Source of the DNA: Combretum micranthum
Taxonomy: Eukaryota > Streptophyta > Magnoliopsida > Myrtales > Combretaceae
Direction of reading: 5' to 3'
Assembly: GCA_024138025.1 (NCBI GenBank)
Contig: JAMXBD010000580.1
Location: 124,001 to 188,000, forward strand
DNA: 64,000 nt
The position numbers and the translations under genes were made by a program. Position 1 is the stretch's first letter. The number at the start of each line of letters is the position of its first letter. The notes beneath the pieces are model-generated. The model had not been told where the DNA came from. It ran no database searches and worked only from the letters and a program-made list of their open reading frames with translations. Below are positions 1 to 11,030 of this stretch, piece by piece.

Positions 1-292
1 GAAGTTATTAGCTAGTTTTCCTATTTGCCCTGTAATAGTTTATGTAGTAGAATCTTTTGTTGAATTGTAATTGAAGTTAATGAGTTGTATTTGAAGAATA
101 GTGAATTGAATTTCCTTTACATTGTTCTCAAGTTGTATCAACATAAAATGCATTACTCCGATGAGTCTCCTCCATGTGTTAGACGTCTTGTACATAGTAT
201 GGAAGCCTTCGCGTGACTGAGGTGGTCATTCTTAGGCTTTAATATTGTGTACGGCGGACTGCCACGTTTAGGGTACCCTTCGGGGCGTGACA
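1..292 (+). repeat. 3' end of a B/C-type LTR (partial)
   Basis: This is the terminal part of an LTR cut by the window edge. It aligns by eye with the end of the complete B LTR (about 37014-37328) and finishes with the same module: GCGGACTGCCACGTTTAGGG, then GGGGCGTGACA. No PBS follows, so it is a solo or truncated LTR sitting in the D-type sequence that begins at 293. Confidence 0.8.
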
Positions 293-1619
293 TCTTTACT
301 AGCTTATTCTTTAATTATTATGTCTTTCTTATATTTTCATAATTTTATGCTTTATATTCATAGTCATGCATGAACATACTGATTTTGTCTCAACAAAATA
401 AAGAAGGAAAATTTTTCTTAAAATAAAAATTCATCTCTAAAAATAAAAGTAGGAATTAATTTTTCTTTATAAAAACTCAGGAATTTATCTTAACAAACTT
501 TTCCAAGAAATTTAGAAGAGTCCATAGGAATTTTTGCAATACAAGTCATAAAATGGAAAGAAATTCTTGATGAAACCAAAGTTTTACTAAACTTCACTTT
601 TCATCACCACTAAGTTGACAAAAATTTTCCTTTCATAAAAGAAGAATAATCTAGAAAATAAAGAAAATATTTCTATATAAATAGAATTATTACTACTTTC
701 AATAAGTTTAGAAACTAAGCTTAGAAAATAAAAATCATTCTTTAGAAATTTAAAGAGACTAAGGAAAGAAATTAAGAAAAAGAAAAATACTCATTTAAAA
801 TAACTTGAGATATTTTCTAGCAAGATAAGAGGAAAATTTCAAAAGTTTCACTTTTCCAAGATTTTTAAAAAAGACTCTACTTTTACAAAAAAAAAAAAAA
901 AAAAAATTCATGGTTGAGAAAAGTTCATTAATTTCATACATTTGATATGAGTCAATAATTTTCAAAGGTTTTACAAACTATCTCTTTGATGTGAGTTTTT
1001 ATTTAAAAGAAGGAATACAAGTTTTGTGAAAATTCATGGTGAATTTAATCACCACTATTTCGGAGCTCAAACAATTTAGTTTGATGAAAATAGCTTTAGA
1101 AATAGATAGATCTTTTCGAGTATGTAGAAAACGATATATAATATGCAAAATTCCGAGTTAAAATGAGCAAGTTATGGCCATTTTAAGTTAGAATTTCCTC
1201 CAATCAGATTTTACGAGAATTTAAGATAGATTTAGAATCTTCAAAAATAGAAATTCTATGAAAGACTCATTTTGGGTATTTCATCTTGTTTAGGTGAAGA
1301 AGGAACCGATATCACTTTCCAGAAGACTACTTCGACTAGTAGGAATCGTCATGGAATGAGTTAATCCTTACTAGTTACATTTCCTAAATTTGTGCTTGTA
1401 AGTAATAGCACTAGAAAATAAGGAAAAGATAAATGAACGAATGTTGTGTGATTTGGATTCATGACTGATTGAATAAAAGTTAAGAATATCGAAAGAGGAA
1501 TTAATGAATAATTTATGTTTTCTTGTAATGATATGATGAATATTGTTTGATCGCCTTTAACTTGAACTCAACATTATTTGGTTAAACCTATATTGAAAAT
1601 AATTCATGCATTCATCTAT
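293..1619 (+). repeat. D-type LTR fragment (middle part)
   Basis: Non-coding, AT-rich sequence resembling the D-type LTR at about 60830-62470. Shared landmarks are the CATGCATGAACAT stretch near 384, the conserved intron-1 block at 1107-1193, an acceptor-like TCTTGTTTAG followed by GTGA near 1295, and a decayed start-codon/donor site at 1351. Its left end is cut by the LTR ending at 292 and its right end by the LTR starting at 1620. Confidence 0.65.
887..906 (+). repeat. Poly(A) run of 20
   Basis: An uninterrupted run of 20 A inside the D-type LTR fragment. It is a simple homopolymer; nothing suggests a retroposon tail with its own TSD. Confidence 0.9.
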
Positions 1620-2873
1620 TGTAAGCCCCGGAAATTTTAGTAAATAATTCCAAAAATAACTAAAAATGACTCCAAATTAAAAACAAACTTTAACCAGTCC
1701 TAAATCACGAGCGAATCTAGAAATTTCTTGATCTCGAGAAAATAGTTCCTTAAAAATAAAATAAGAACTCAACAATCTTTGAATCAAAACTACTACGTAC
1801 AACAAATTCTATTCTTAACTCTGACTTGTAAAAATCGGGTAATATAGAACCCAAAAACAAATTATTAAAAAATAAATAACAATTAACTTTCGGAAATGAA
1901 ACCCAATTCAAGAATTCCGAAAACATTGAGAGATATTAAATACTTACAAAAATAAAATTTAAAATAATTTTCTCAAACTAAATATGTTGTATAAACATAA
2001 AACGTCAGTTTCCAAATTAACAAATACCTAAATTAGAAAATCACCAGGAAACCCTAAGTGGAATACAGTAGTTTAATTTCAGCAATCTCGCGCCCTTAAC
2101 CCTAGAGGCCGAGGTGTAGTGTAAGTGTGTAGAATAGCTCGTAGTAATATAAGATCGCTTAAAAATATTATATTGATAAATTTTTGACCTATTTCAAACC
2201 CATTTGGATACAGACTTTGAAAAGCTGTCCCGTCGCGGGCTCGAGATGTAAAAAATATACCATTAATACCGTTAGACACATATTTTCATAAAGATTTCAA
2301 AAATATCGGTTTTATAATATTTCGATAACTAGAAATATATGATTTTCCGATTACATTCGTATTTTATTACTACCGGTAATTAACTAGTCTTTTGTACTAT
2401 TGACTACTATTTCTTACACAATTTTATTATTCTTATAAACCCTTGTATTTTTAAATAAATATTTTATGTATTATAGAAAATTCTATTTTTTCAAAATTTA
2501 GTTCGTTTCGGGCTTTTACGGGAACATATTTTGTTTAAGACCTGATACTAAAAATAAAATAAATTAATTTAATAATTGAAAATTATTTGAAAAATATTGT
2601 TATTTTCACAAAATAATTTTTTAGAATTTTTTAGGTTATAAAAATATCATTTATAGCCCATATTCACGTATTTTGATCATACCGGTAACATATTTGTCGA
2701 AATACTAAAATAATTCAATTAATTATTTAATTTTATTTATGAAAATTTTGCCACTCATTTAAAAATATTTTTCCTAATTTTATTTTATATATTTTCTTAA
2801 TAAAAAGTACTTTTTCAACCCATACTTCAAGTATACTTCATTTGTCATTTCTACACATTATTTAAGTTTTCTT
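1620..2873 (+). repeat. B LTR copy 1, 5' part
   Basis: Starts TGTAAGCCCCGG and matches the beginning of the complete B LTR at 32444 over about 1.2 kb, for example the ACCGGTAATT motif near 2374. The LTR is interrupted at 2873 by the family A array and resumes at 30985. The short ORF on the minus strand at 2079-2279 has no homologue and is not considered a gene. Confidence 0.8.
2869..2873 (+). repeat. Target-site duplication TTCTT (left)
   Basis: Five bases immediately before the first TG of the A array. The same five bases follow the last CA at 30980-30984, so the whole 28-kb array behaves as one insertion. Confidence 0.85.
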
Positions 2874-3579
2874 TGTAAACCCCTAAAATATTGGAATCGG
2901 TTTAGCATAAAACCCTAACCGGAAGTCAAACAAAACCTTAAAGGTCAACAAAACCCTAGTTTACCGTATTAATCTAAATCCGGCATTGCCGTTTTCTTTG
3001 GCCCGGAAAAACGAAGTTGGGTTAAGTAGCTCAAATAGCTCGTAATAACCATAGGTTTCATAAAAATTTCAGTTTCGTGAATTTTGGATGTCCTTCGAAC
3101 CCGATCGGACACAGTTCTCGAAAAACGTGTCCGGAAGCCCGGACTAGTAAAAATATTCCGAATATACCGTTAGACTCGTAAAAATATAAGTTTTCCAAAA
3201 ATATCAATTTCATAATTTTCCGGTAAGTAAAAATAACATATATAGCTACTATACGCGTATTTTCTTACTACCGGTACTTTAATTGTCATATCTACTTTAC
3301 ATTACACTATTCATTACTATTCTACACTATTCTTTTATCTCTACTTTTTCTTACACCTACTCTTACACTCTACATAACCTATAATCTTAACTTTTTACCT
3401 TTCCCATAACTTTATATCACATCTACCTTACTTATTATCTTTTATTTAACAAAATACAAAAATTAAATCACTCCCTCTCTCCTCTAAATGTGGCCGGCAC
3501 CTCTCTCTCTCTCTTCCTCTCCATTTGTTTTAATTTTGCATTTATTTTATTCATCCAAAAAAATCACTCCCCATTTTCC

Positions 3580-3587
3580 TATAAATA
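3580..3587 (+). promoter_or_regulatory. TATA box of LTR 1
   Basis: TATAAATA followed by a C-rich and CT-rich stretch, after a (CT)n segment. The same arrangement occurs in all four A LTRs and in the D and F LTRs, as expected of the promoter at the U3/R boundary. Transcription would start roughly 25-35 bp downstream. Confidence 0.7.
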
Positions 3588-5153
3588 CCCCCCCTCCTCT
3601 TTCACTTCTTTCACACCACTTCTATACTAAAGTTACTCTCTCTCAAAAATCTCTCTCAAATTCTCTCAAGAAGTTCTTTCAAGAAGTTCATCTCCTCTAG
3701 TAAAAGTTCTTCAAGAAGTCTCCATGTTCATCTACTTAGTATGAGCTTAGTGTATGTTTTCTAAAACCATGAAGGTTAAGAAAGCAACATTAGATTCATA
3801 CTTTGTTTTTGTTCATAATATCAATTTCTTTATGTTCCTTTATGTTCCTTATATTTCCTTTATGTTCTTTATATTTCTTTTATGTTCATAACTATCTACT
3901 ATATCTAAATAACTATATACATATTCTTTAGAGCATATAAGCTCATACTCTTACAATTTATTTACCTTTCATGCAATTTATTTATTTCAAGTTGTTTATA
4001 AGACTAGTCTCTAGTCTTAGACTTGTCCTAATCAAGTAAAAACAAGTTTTTCTTCTTTCATTTTATTTCATTATGGGACTAGTTCATTTCTTAGTCCCGG
4101 GAGCCTTGAAAAAGCTAAGACTCCAATACTTGACTTTATTATTTATGATTTATGTTACTTTGTTTATTATTATTCTCATGATCATGTTCATTTAGATTGT
4201 TGTCCAAAAGCTTCATTTTCTAAAGATAACTAAATAGAAGAAGGGCTTTTGTCACTTAGAAATAAGTTTATGTAAAATATAAATCAACACAAAATAAACT
4301 CATTTCTTTCATATTACTAAAAAGAACTCACTAAACTTTATAAACCACTTTTACTAAAATCTTTAATATTCCACCTTGTTTTTCAAAAAGAAAATATTTT
4401 TTGTTAAAATAGTTCTTTTCATAAGAAAGAAAATAAAATGAATGACTAAGGAAATTTTTAAGTAAAGACCCTTGCAAAATAATAGGCAAAGAAAATTTAT
4501 GGTTTGAAAATAATAAAGTTATTTCTTTTCAAGTTACAAGAAGAAGTTAATAAGATTAGAAATTAGTTTTTTCTACAAAAGGTCCTTCATTGTTCCATAT
4601 TGTTTTTTTTTATATAAAAACCAAGTTTTCATGCATGTGTAATTATTTTTTGAAAAATATGAGACATGAGAAAAGAATGAGAAATGTCAAGTAAGGATTT
4701 TTTTGCAAAACAAGTGAACAAAAAGAATTTGCACAAGAAAAATAAAGAATATCGTATTTTATATCATAAATGTAACTTAGAAAGAAGAAAATTTTTCAAA
4801 AGTCACTTAGAAAAAGATAAATAAAATCAACATAAAACATTTTTAGAAAACAAAATAAACAAGGTATTCATTTCAAAGAAATTCACAAAAACAATTTCCG
4901 AAAAGCTTCAAACCGACATTGTTTTACTTAAGAAAAATAATTTGGACAACAAGACACTTGAGCATGCTTAAAAATGAGTTATATAGTTATAAAAAGAGAA
5001 TTTTTCAAACTATATAGATAACTACGTATTTATCAAACAAATTTTGATTTCTTGAACCAAAGTTGTTTTTACTTGAAAATCCGTGGTGAATTTTGTCACC
5101 AGTTTTTCGGAGCCTATGTGGCTTTGTTTGTGGGAAATAATTTTAGAAATGGG

Positions 5154-5240
5154 TAGATCTTTTCGAGTAGATAGAAATCGGTATATTATATGCGCGATTC
5201 CGAGTTAAAATGACCAAGTTATGGCCATTTTAAGTTGGAA
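5154..5240 (+). other. Conserved ~87-nt LTR block (LTR 1)
   Basis: Runs from TAGATCTTTTCGAGTAGA to CCATTTTAAGTTGGAA. Recognisable versions occur in families A, B, C and D (1107-1193, 35990-36080, 40879-40966 on minus, 61885-61970), although the flanks have diverged. It ends about 97 nt before the predicted acceptor of exon 2 and includes an imperfect palindrome around ATGGCCAT. Function unknown. Confidence 0.6.
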
Positions 5241-5337
5241 CATTCTTCCATACGAACTTTGACGTTCTTTGACATTGTTTTGTCAAAATTCAAGAAATCT
5301 TCAAGAAAAACTCATTATGGGTATTTCCTTTGGTTAG

Positions 5338-5433
5338 GTAACCCGAGGAAGGATTTCTTCACCCGAGAACTATTACGATTAGTGGAGTGTGTGAACGACT
5401 CATCCGCTTAGAGGAATAGACATCAATGGCATC
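5338..5433 (+). other. Predicted leader exon 2 with first AUG (LTR 1)
   Basis: Bounded by acceptor-like TTTCCTTTGGTTAG and donor-like GTGAGT. The only ATG is at 5426, eight nucleotides before the donor (ATGGCATC). The same layout is seen in families B, C and D. Splicing is inferred. In family A the phase does not join the strongest acceptor (after 6703) to the upstream ORF frame. Confidence 0.4.
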
Positions 5434-5773
5434 GTGAGTTACTTCCCGTTATTTTCTCATACTCTTGATTGTGCTTGTAAAATTAGTTGCACTAGAATCT
5501 AAGAAAAATCAAAAGGAAGTGTATGACAATATGTTGAAAGAATACTAAGTATATCGAAATTTGAGTTGTTTGTAATAAAGTTGTATGCGAATTAGTATCT
5601 TGAAGTGTTTGAAATTGATTGATCACCTGAAAGAAGTTAAATGTAACTACTGACTTCAATTAAAGAAATTAGTCATGCACTTCATATGTTGAGTCGCATG
5701 CATTCACTACTATACAATTGGTGGGACAAGCGTATAATAGTGGTGGTAGACAGAACCGGTATATCATGTGAGT

Positions 5774-5923
5774 GGCTAGTAGGAGCCGGTAATAAACTAC
5801 AAGTTTTGATGGCTAGTAGGAGCCGGTAATAAACTACAAGTTTTGATGGCTAGTAGGAGCCGGTAATAAACTACAAGTTTTTGATGGCTAGTAGGAGCCT
5901 GTAATAAACTACAAGTTTTTGAT
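5774..5923 (+). repeat. 37-bp minisatellite, 4 units (LTR 1)
   Basis: Four direct units of 37-38 bp, each starting GGCTAGTAGGAGCC and ending ACAAGTTTTGAT or ACAAGTTTTTGAT, followed by a partial unit with GGTGCCGG. It is present at the same place in all four A LTRs; a shorter relative lies in the D-type LTR at 46786-46862. There are no spacers, so it is not a CRISPR array. Confidence 0.9.
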
Positions 5924-6561
5924 GGCATATAGGTGCCGGTAAGACATATAAAAGTGTTTTAAAAGTTGTGGCTGTAATTGGCCTGAATCCCCAACCCCGA
6001 ATGAAGGGCGTAAATTCATTCAACATATGATTCCCGGAAAGTCATATGTCTTGTATGCTCACGTGATTGTTACATTTCATATGTTTTGAATAATAAACTT
6101 GAATGTTAGATCTTCTTCGAGTATGAATTTTGGGGTTTACTCACTAAGCCTATTAGCTTATACCCCGATAGCTACCTTTTGCAGTTTCCGTACTTATGGC
6201 TAAGGCCACGTGGACCATGTGGGCAGGTAATCCCTCTTGAATATTAGAACTCTAGATAAAGTATATCATAGTATTAGCATGCAATTACTTATATAATAGC
6301 TCAGTAATTTAGGGAATTATTCCTAAGTATGCATAGTCTTTGCTATGAATAAATTTCGTTGTGAATCCTCTTTTCTTAATATGTTTTTATATCCCCTTAA
6401 ACTTCATTATTCCATATATGGTCCTCTAAAATTGTGAAAGTAAGCCTTACACTTAATATAAAAGCTTTTGGAAATGACTAAGGTTGTCATACTTAAGCTT
6501 TAATATTGAGTGTGGCGGACTGTCACGTTTAGGGTACCCGTTGGGGCGTGACAGTTTAAGT

Positions 6562-6573
6562 TGGTATCAGAGC
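6562..6573 (+). promoter_or_regulatory. Primer-binding site, internal 1
   Basis: TGGTATCAGAGC, eight bases after the LTR end. This is the usual plant PBS complementary to the 3' end of initiator-methionine tRNA, where reverse transcription is primed. Confidence 0.85.
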
Positions 6574-6703
6574 ATGGTTTAAGAACCTAGGAATCATAAT
6601 TATAGAAATGGACTTAAGAAGAATTGACTTAGATAGAAGCAAGAAGAACTTAGATAAAATAGAATGGGTAGAATAAGCCTTTTAATATCTTTCTTTTACG
6701 TAG

Positions 6704-7715
6704 ATCACCATAGAAGAGGCCCATCTCCAAGCCAAGAACTTTCGAAAAGGATCCTGCGAAACACCTGAGAACTTTCGAATGAGACTTAGGATTTTATGTG
6801 AAGAATTTGCCCTAGCTGGACAACCTAAGACCCTCGAGAAATGTTCCAAATCTGGAAGAGGGGAATGATGCAATCCGAATGGAAAGGAGTGTTACGAACT
6901 ATTCACAACTGCCCTATAGGCAAAAGAATGACCGAGTTGGAAGTAATATATGCGGTAGAACGAATCATTGCTATCGGAGACCACCGACCAATGCTGAAGG
7001 AAGCAACCTTCGTTCTTAGAGAAGAAGGAGGACGAACCCCGCCGGATTTTCGAACCTGGACCAAGATCGGACCGATATTTGTCTATGCCCATGATGATCT
7101 TATGGATCACCTCGAATGGATGAGAGCCGATCTCAACGATACTTTCCATTGGCACGGAGTATATCAAGGGATACTACGACCCCAACAGAAGTATCCACCG
7201 AACCGCCTACCTTCACAGGGATCCAACTAGGAATAAACGAGCCCCTACGATTGAGAGAGGATGGAACGGTGATAAGAGATGAACCAATGCAAGAGATGAA
7301 TGACAGTTCGGATGATGAACCCGGTGAGGACTCCGAGGAAGATCAAGAAGAAAGACCGGCGCAAGAAACAAGGAACCAGGCTGCCGTAGGAGTCGAGGAA
7401 CCTTGGACTAATGATGAGTTAAGAATTATTCACTACCTAGAAGGAAGACATGTTCGAGGAGGACAAGATGAAGACCCCACATTGGATACGGAAAATGCTC
7501 CGGCTGATGAAAACAACAATAGGGAGACCGAAGGAACAATCACTTGGAAGACCCTTGATGAAATAGCACCAGCAATGACGCATGAGGAGCTAATTGCCCA
7601 TCACGAACAAGAAAGAAGGAGAGCACGAAATAGAAGAAAACACTTCAACCAAATCATGAGAAGTTTGAACCCAGGATCATCCAGCAGCAACCCGGGAGAT
7701 GCTCCCGAAGAATGA
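6704..7715 (+). pseudogene. Family A upstream ORF, copy 1 (frameshifted)
   Basis: An ORF lying between the PBS and gag, conserved in all three internal regions. It opens after an in-frame TAG at 6701 and has no nearby upstream ATG. That TAG is preceded by a pyrimidine-rich, acceptor-like stretch (TTTCTTTTACGTAG). The first half encodes a basic/aromatic region (RMRLRILCEEFALAGQ near its start) and the second half is acidic (EPGEDSEEDQEERPA), ending in a serine-rich tail. Compared with copy 2, this copy has one-base changes near 6835 and 7127, so the frame is broken into pieces, the longest from 7116 to 7715. I do not recognise the family. Ogre-type plant retrotransposons also carry an ORF of unknown role before gag, but no similarity is claimed. 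Confidence 0.55.
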
Positions 7716-8066
7716 AAAAGGAAGGAGAAGAAAACGAAGCATATCCCTAGAAGTCCCGCTTAGATTCATGATCTCAGTCTATCTTTTAATTTTCGGAACA
7801 ATGTTCGGTATTTCTGTGTGATTTTCTTTTATGATTTATCTTATTTCCGATTTCATGTATGAACTTTATTTCCATAATTATGCTCTAAGTTTGATTTCAG
7901 AGATTGTTTTGTTTTTATGCATATTTAAATTTCTGTTATATTTCCCTAAATTCCGGCAAAAATTTAATTAAGCTATCAAAACTTTACAAACCTTACTTAG
8001 AAAAGCTTAAAACAGCCGAAATAGGAGTAGACGAAGAAGGAATCAAAACGCCCCTAACAAACATAG
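7716..8066 (+). other. ORF-free spacer between upstream ORF and gag, copy 1
   Basis: About 350 bp of T-rich sequence with no credible coding frame. It contains TTTGATTTCAG ending at 7900, which resembles a 3' splice site. A similar T-rich spacer with TTTTGATTTCAG lies after the zinc-knuckle ORF of family B (ending 38572). Confidence 0.5.
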
Positions 8067-8102
8067 AAGCAGATCAAACTGCCATTCAAGGAACCACCTC
8101 GA

Positions 8103-9293
8103 ATGGATTTATACGTCACGATAGGACACCTAACCCCACCACCACAACAAGTTTCAATGAAGGCACCTGTGCATAAGAACGTGCATAGCTGAAATGCACC
8201 CCTACCTCCATCTCCACCGTCAAGACCATACAAAAGTATGTTACCTAACTTCATCAAAAGTAACCGCTTCTTTGAAGGAGCTTATGACAAGCCGCAGGAG
8301 GCAGAAGACTGGTTATCTCAAATAGAGATGTCTTTTGATGCATATGAAGTTCCACCCCATCTACAAATCAAGTATGGAACATTCATGCTTCGTCTAAACA
8401 CTAGGATATGGTGGGAGTCAAGGAAAAGAGATCTAATGACTCCAATCACTTGGGAAATGTTTAGACATGAGTTTTTGGAGAATTATTTCCCAGGAAGTCT
8501 ACGAGTAAGGTATAGCGCGAACTTCTTGCAAATTGCTCAAAAAGGAAGAACAATCGAACAATATGAGAAGAAGTTCAATAGATTATTGCAATAAGCACCC
8601 AACCCTATAAGTACAAGTGAAGAAGACAAGTTTTTGTAGGAAGATTGGATGAAGAAATTGACATAAGGAATTTTCGAGAATTAGTGGAAAGAGCTCGAAT
8701 TGTAGAAGGAGCAAGAAAAGAAGAGAAAGAATAGAAGAAGCAGAGGACCCAATCATCGAAAGGGAATTTTTCATAGAACCCCATCTCATGCCTCTACCAA
8801 AGAAAATCAAGAGCGAAAATAGAAGGATCATACCAAGAGGTATTAAGTGTTGGAAGTGCAATGGAGCACACTACCCAAAGAAGTGCCCCAGCTATTCGGA
8901 AAGTGTTTCTTCTGTGGAAATTCAAACCATAAGATATCCAAATGTCCAAACAGAGGAATAGATGCTTGCTATGTTTGCAATCAGAAAGGACATTTTGCCA
9001 ACAATTGTCCACAAGGGAGGAACATTCTATCAAGATCATCAGAGGAAGTCATTCCTATAAGAATAAAGAAAGGAAATGGAAGTAGAAGTGAAAGCAGACC
9101 TGGACCTACTGCTTCGGGAATTCGAGTATACAACTTGCAGGGACGATGGATAGGTGAAGAAGTGAACAAAGGAAATGAAAACTTGACTGCCTTGGAATAC
9201 ATTAGAGGCTATAACAAGCAATACAGGAACCAGTCCATCCCCAACCTTCCTTTATTGATGATGTTTCTTATTTCAAGTAACAAAGATGTGTAA
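8103..9293 (+). pseudogene. gag: gag pseudogene, family A copy 1
   Basis: Broken gag polyprotein gene (capsid plus nucleocapsid) that would package element RNA. The capsid core is clear at 8238-8594, with FFEGAYDKPQEAEDWLSQIE, then RIWWESRKRD, then EYFPG-like NYFPGSLR and EQYEKKFNRLL, as in Ty3/gypsy retrotransposon gag. Three C-X2-C-X4-H-X4-C zinc knuckles follow at about 8848-8886, 8904-8945 and 8967-9008. Lesions: an in-frame TGA at 8190, a TAA at 8592 and a frame change between knuckles 1 and 2. All three are present in every copy of the array, so gag was already inactive in the common ancestor. After the knuckles a short basic tail ends at 9293. No protease or other pol domain follows. 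Confidence 0.8.
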
Positions 9294-11030
9294 AGTATTC
9301 CTTATGTGGATAAAAAGGAATGATAATCCCCTAATGAGTATATAAGAGGTTTAGTGAATCAGAATGTTTTATCCTCTTGAAGTTCAAAGTATTACATTCC
9401 TTCTATATATATGACAAACGATCGACCTAGTTTAAGATAATTGGTCGAACTTCCAACATGGACATAAGGACATGAGGTCACCTACGACTCTAAGGAATAA
9501 TAGAATTAAGTAATCTTTTGGATAAGACGAATATCTCTCAAATAAGACCCCAATAAGAAGAAACTAGGAGCTTACAAAACAAGAAGGAAATAGTGGCAAA
9601 AGATTTGCTAAGGGAAGAATAGACACATTCTTTCAAGATAATAAAGGAAATTAAAAAGACTAAAGAGTGAAGAGAAATTGACTCTAGGAGACATCCAGAA
9701 GTCTTGAAAAGAGTTCCGGATACAGGTTTCACTCAATGAAACATAGAAAATAGACTTATACGGAAGGAGGAGAAACAACGAATGAGAAAATCAAGGCCTT
9801 ACGAAGAGAAGGATGCCATTACAAAATATACCCACCCAGCTTGTAATAGAAAAAGACCCTAAGCCAACGTATTAGTTTTCGGAAAGGAACAAGGCAAAGA
9901 CTTTTTTTTAAGGAACGAACACGTTTCTCTCAAGATTAAGATCACGATATCACCAACAAAGGATCAAATCAAGAAGGCATGACCCTCAAATTCCTTATAA
10001 CTCACAAGTTTTAGTAATGCTTTCTGGATAGTGATATGGCCTGAAGAAGGAAAGAAGGAATCTAAGAACGTAATCTTAGGTATAAGAAATTAATAAAAGG
10101 GAGTTGAAAAGCCAAACTTTGGAGATCACAACAAGGTTTAAAAGAGGAACCACGTCGGTAGAATGATAAGATCGACCATGTAGAAATAACAAAAGAGCAT
10201 AGATAAGAAGATACGAAGGATAAAGAAGGAATAAAGGAAGACAAAGGTATTAAAAGGAGCTAAAGGATGATTTAGCATAACCTAAGGACAAAGGAGTTAG
10301 TAAGAAGGAATCATGAGTATGGTTCATAAAATCGGACCAACAATAAACCAAAAGCTCAGGAGACAGTAGAAGAAAAGAAATATGGATAAGGAAATAAAGA
10401 TATCAAAGGATAAAAAGGTTTATGAAATTCGATAAAAGCAGAATTAACCTTCTCAAGATTTCGGATTTCTCACAAACAATAAACAAGAAGGCAAGGATGC
10501 TTATGGTATGAATCGATTAACCAAAAGAAGATGGTTCGTTCCATAATCGGTCAATATACTGCTCTCTAAAGGGAAAAGAGACGAAAGCAAAAGAGATCAG
10601 TCAGAGATATAACCAACCTAGACGCAGGATAGGAACAAAGAGGAATCAATAAAGAATTTTGGACCCCTGATGCTACAAACAACCAAGGAAAAATCATTCA
10701 AATACCTTGGAGGAACAAACATGAGTATCACATGGGGTGATAAAGGCACAAGATAGGAAATGATCATAAGACGAAAAGGAAGACGATGATCGGAGATGTG
10801 CAACAATTCCCCCTTTAATAAATGGTTAAGGAATCAAGTTATAAGGATAATGTTTTAAAGGAGAATTTTCCTTATGAAGATATGCCAATCTCGAAATATA
10901 TCCACAAGAATTCAGAGGATGAAAATGAAGAAACCAATTAAGGGAATTTTTGAAGAAGGACGCGTAATCCAAGTGACCAAGTTTTAACCACAAATAGGAA
11001 TTTCCAAGTTTTGAGGACAAAACTTTCTTT
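9294..11030 (+). other. Purine-rich non-coding segment, copy 1
   Basis: About 1.74 kb where pol would be expected. The plus strand is strikingly rich in A and G (AAGAAGGAA-like motifs throughout), with stops in every frame. I found no RT, RNase H or integrase motif, even allowing frameshifts. The same segment is kept in the other two copies. Confidence 0.65.

Larger units (their letters stand above)
2874..6553 (+). repeat. Family A LTR 1
   Basis: A 3680-bp LTR from TGTAAACCCC to GGGGCGTGACA. It holds a CT-rich segment and TATA box near 3500-3590, AT-rich non-coding sequence, the conserved block at 5154-5240, a predicted small exon at 5338-5433 and a 37-bp minisatellite at 5774-5923. Substitutions group it with LTR 4 (for example AAGTAGCTC, AACATATATAG, AACTACGTA). 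At the predicted first donor it reads CTCTAGTAAAAG, one G short of the other copies. Confidence 0.9.

Noticed and set aside
3488..3700. ORF of 70 residues repeated in the A LTRs (also 11654, 19783 and 27908)
   Set aside because: It covers the CT-rich promoter and leader region, the frame changes between copies, and the product is low complexity.
5774..5923. CRISPR-like regular repeats
   Set aside because: The units are contiguous with no unique spacers and recur inside a plant LTR; it is a minisatellite.
6526..6540. Telomere-like TTTAGGG
   Set aside because: A single copy inside the conserved LTR-terminal module, not a tandem array.
6562..6580. Possible tRNA gene near TGGTATCAGAGC
   Set aside because: Only the complement of a tRNA 3' end is present, at an LTR boundary. 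There is no cloverleaf; it is a PBS.
6704..6715. Family A start codon joined by splicing from 5433 to 6704
   Set aside because: The phase does not match: eight exon nucleotides joined to 6704 run into a stop within a few codons. Family A splicing to this ORF is therefore not claimed.
7904..8176. ORF overlapping the gag start in family A
   Set aside because: In copies 2 and 3 the frame has a TAA where copy 1 has CAA, while the gag frame is synonymous at that site; gag is the real frame.
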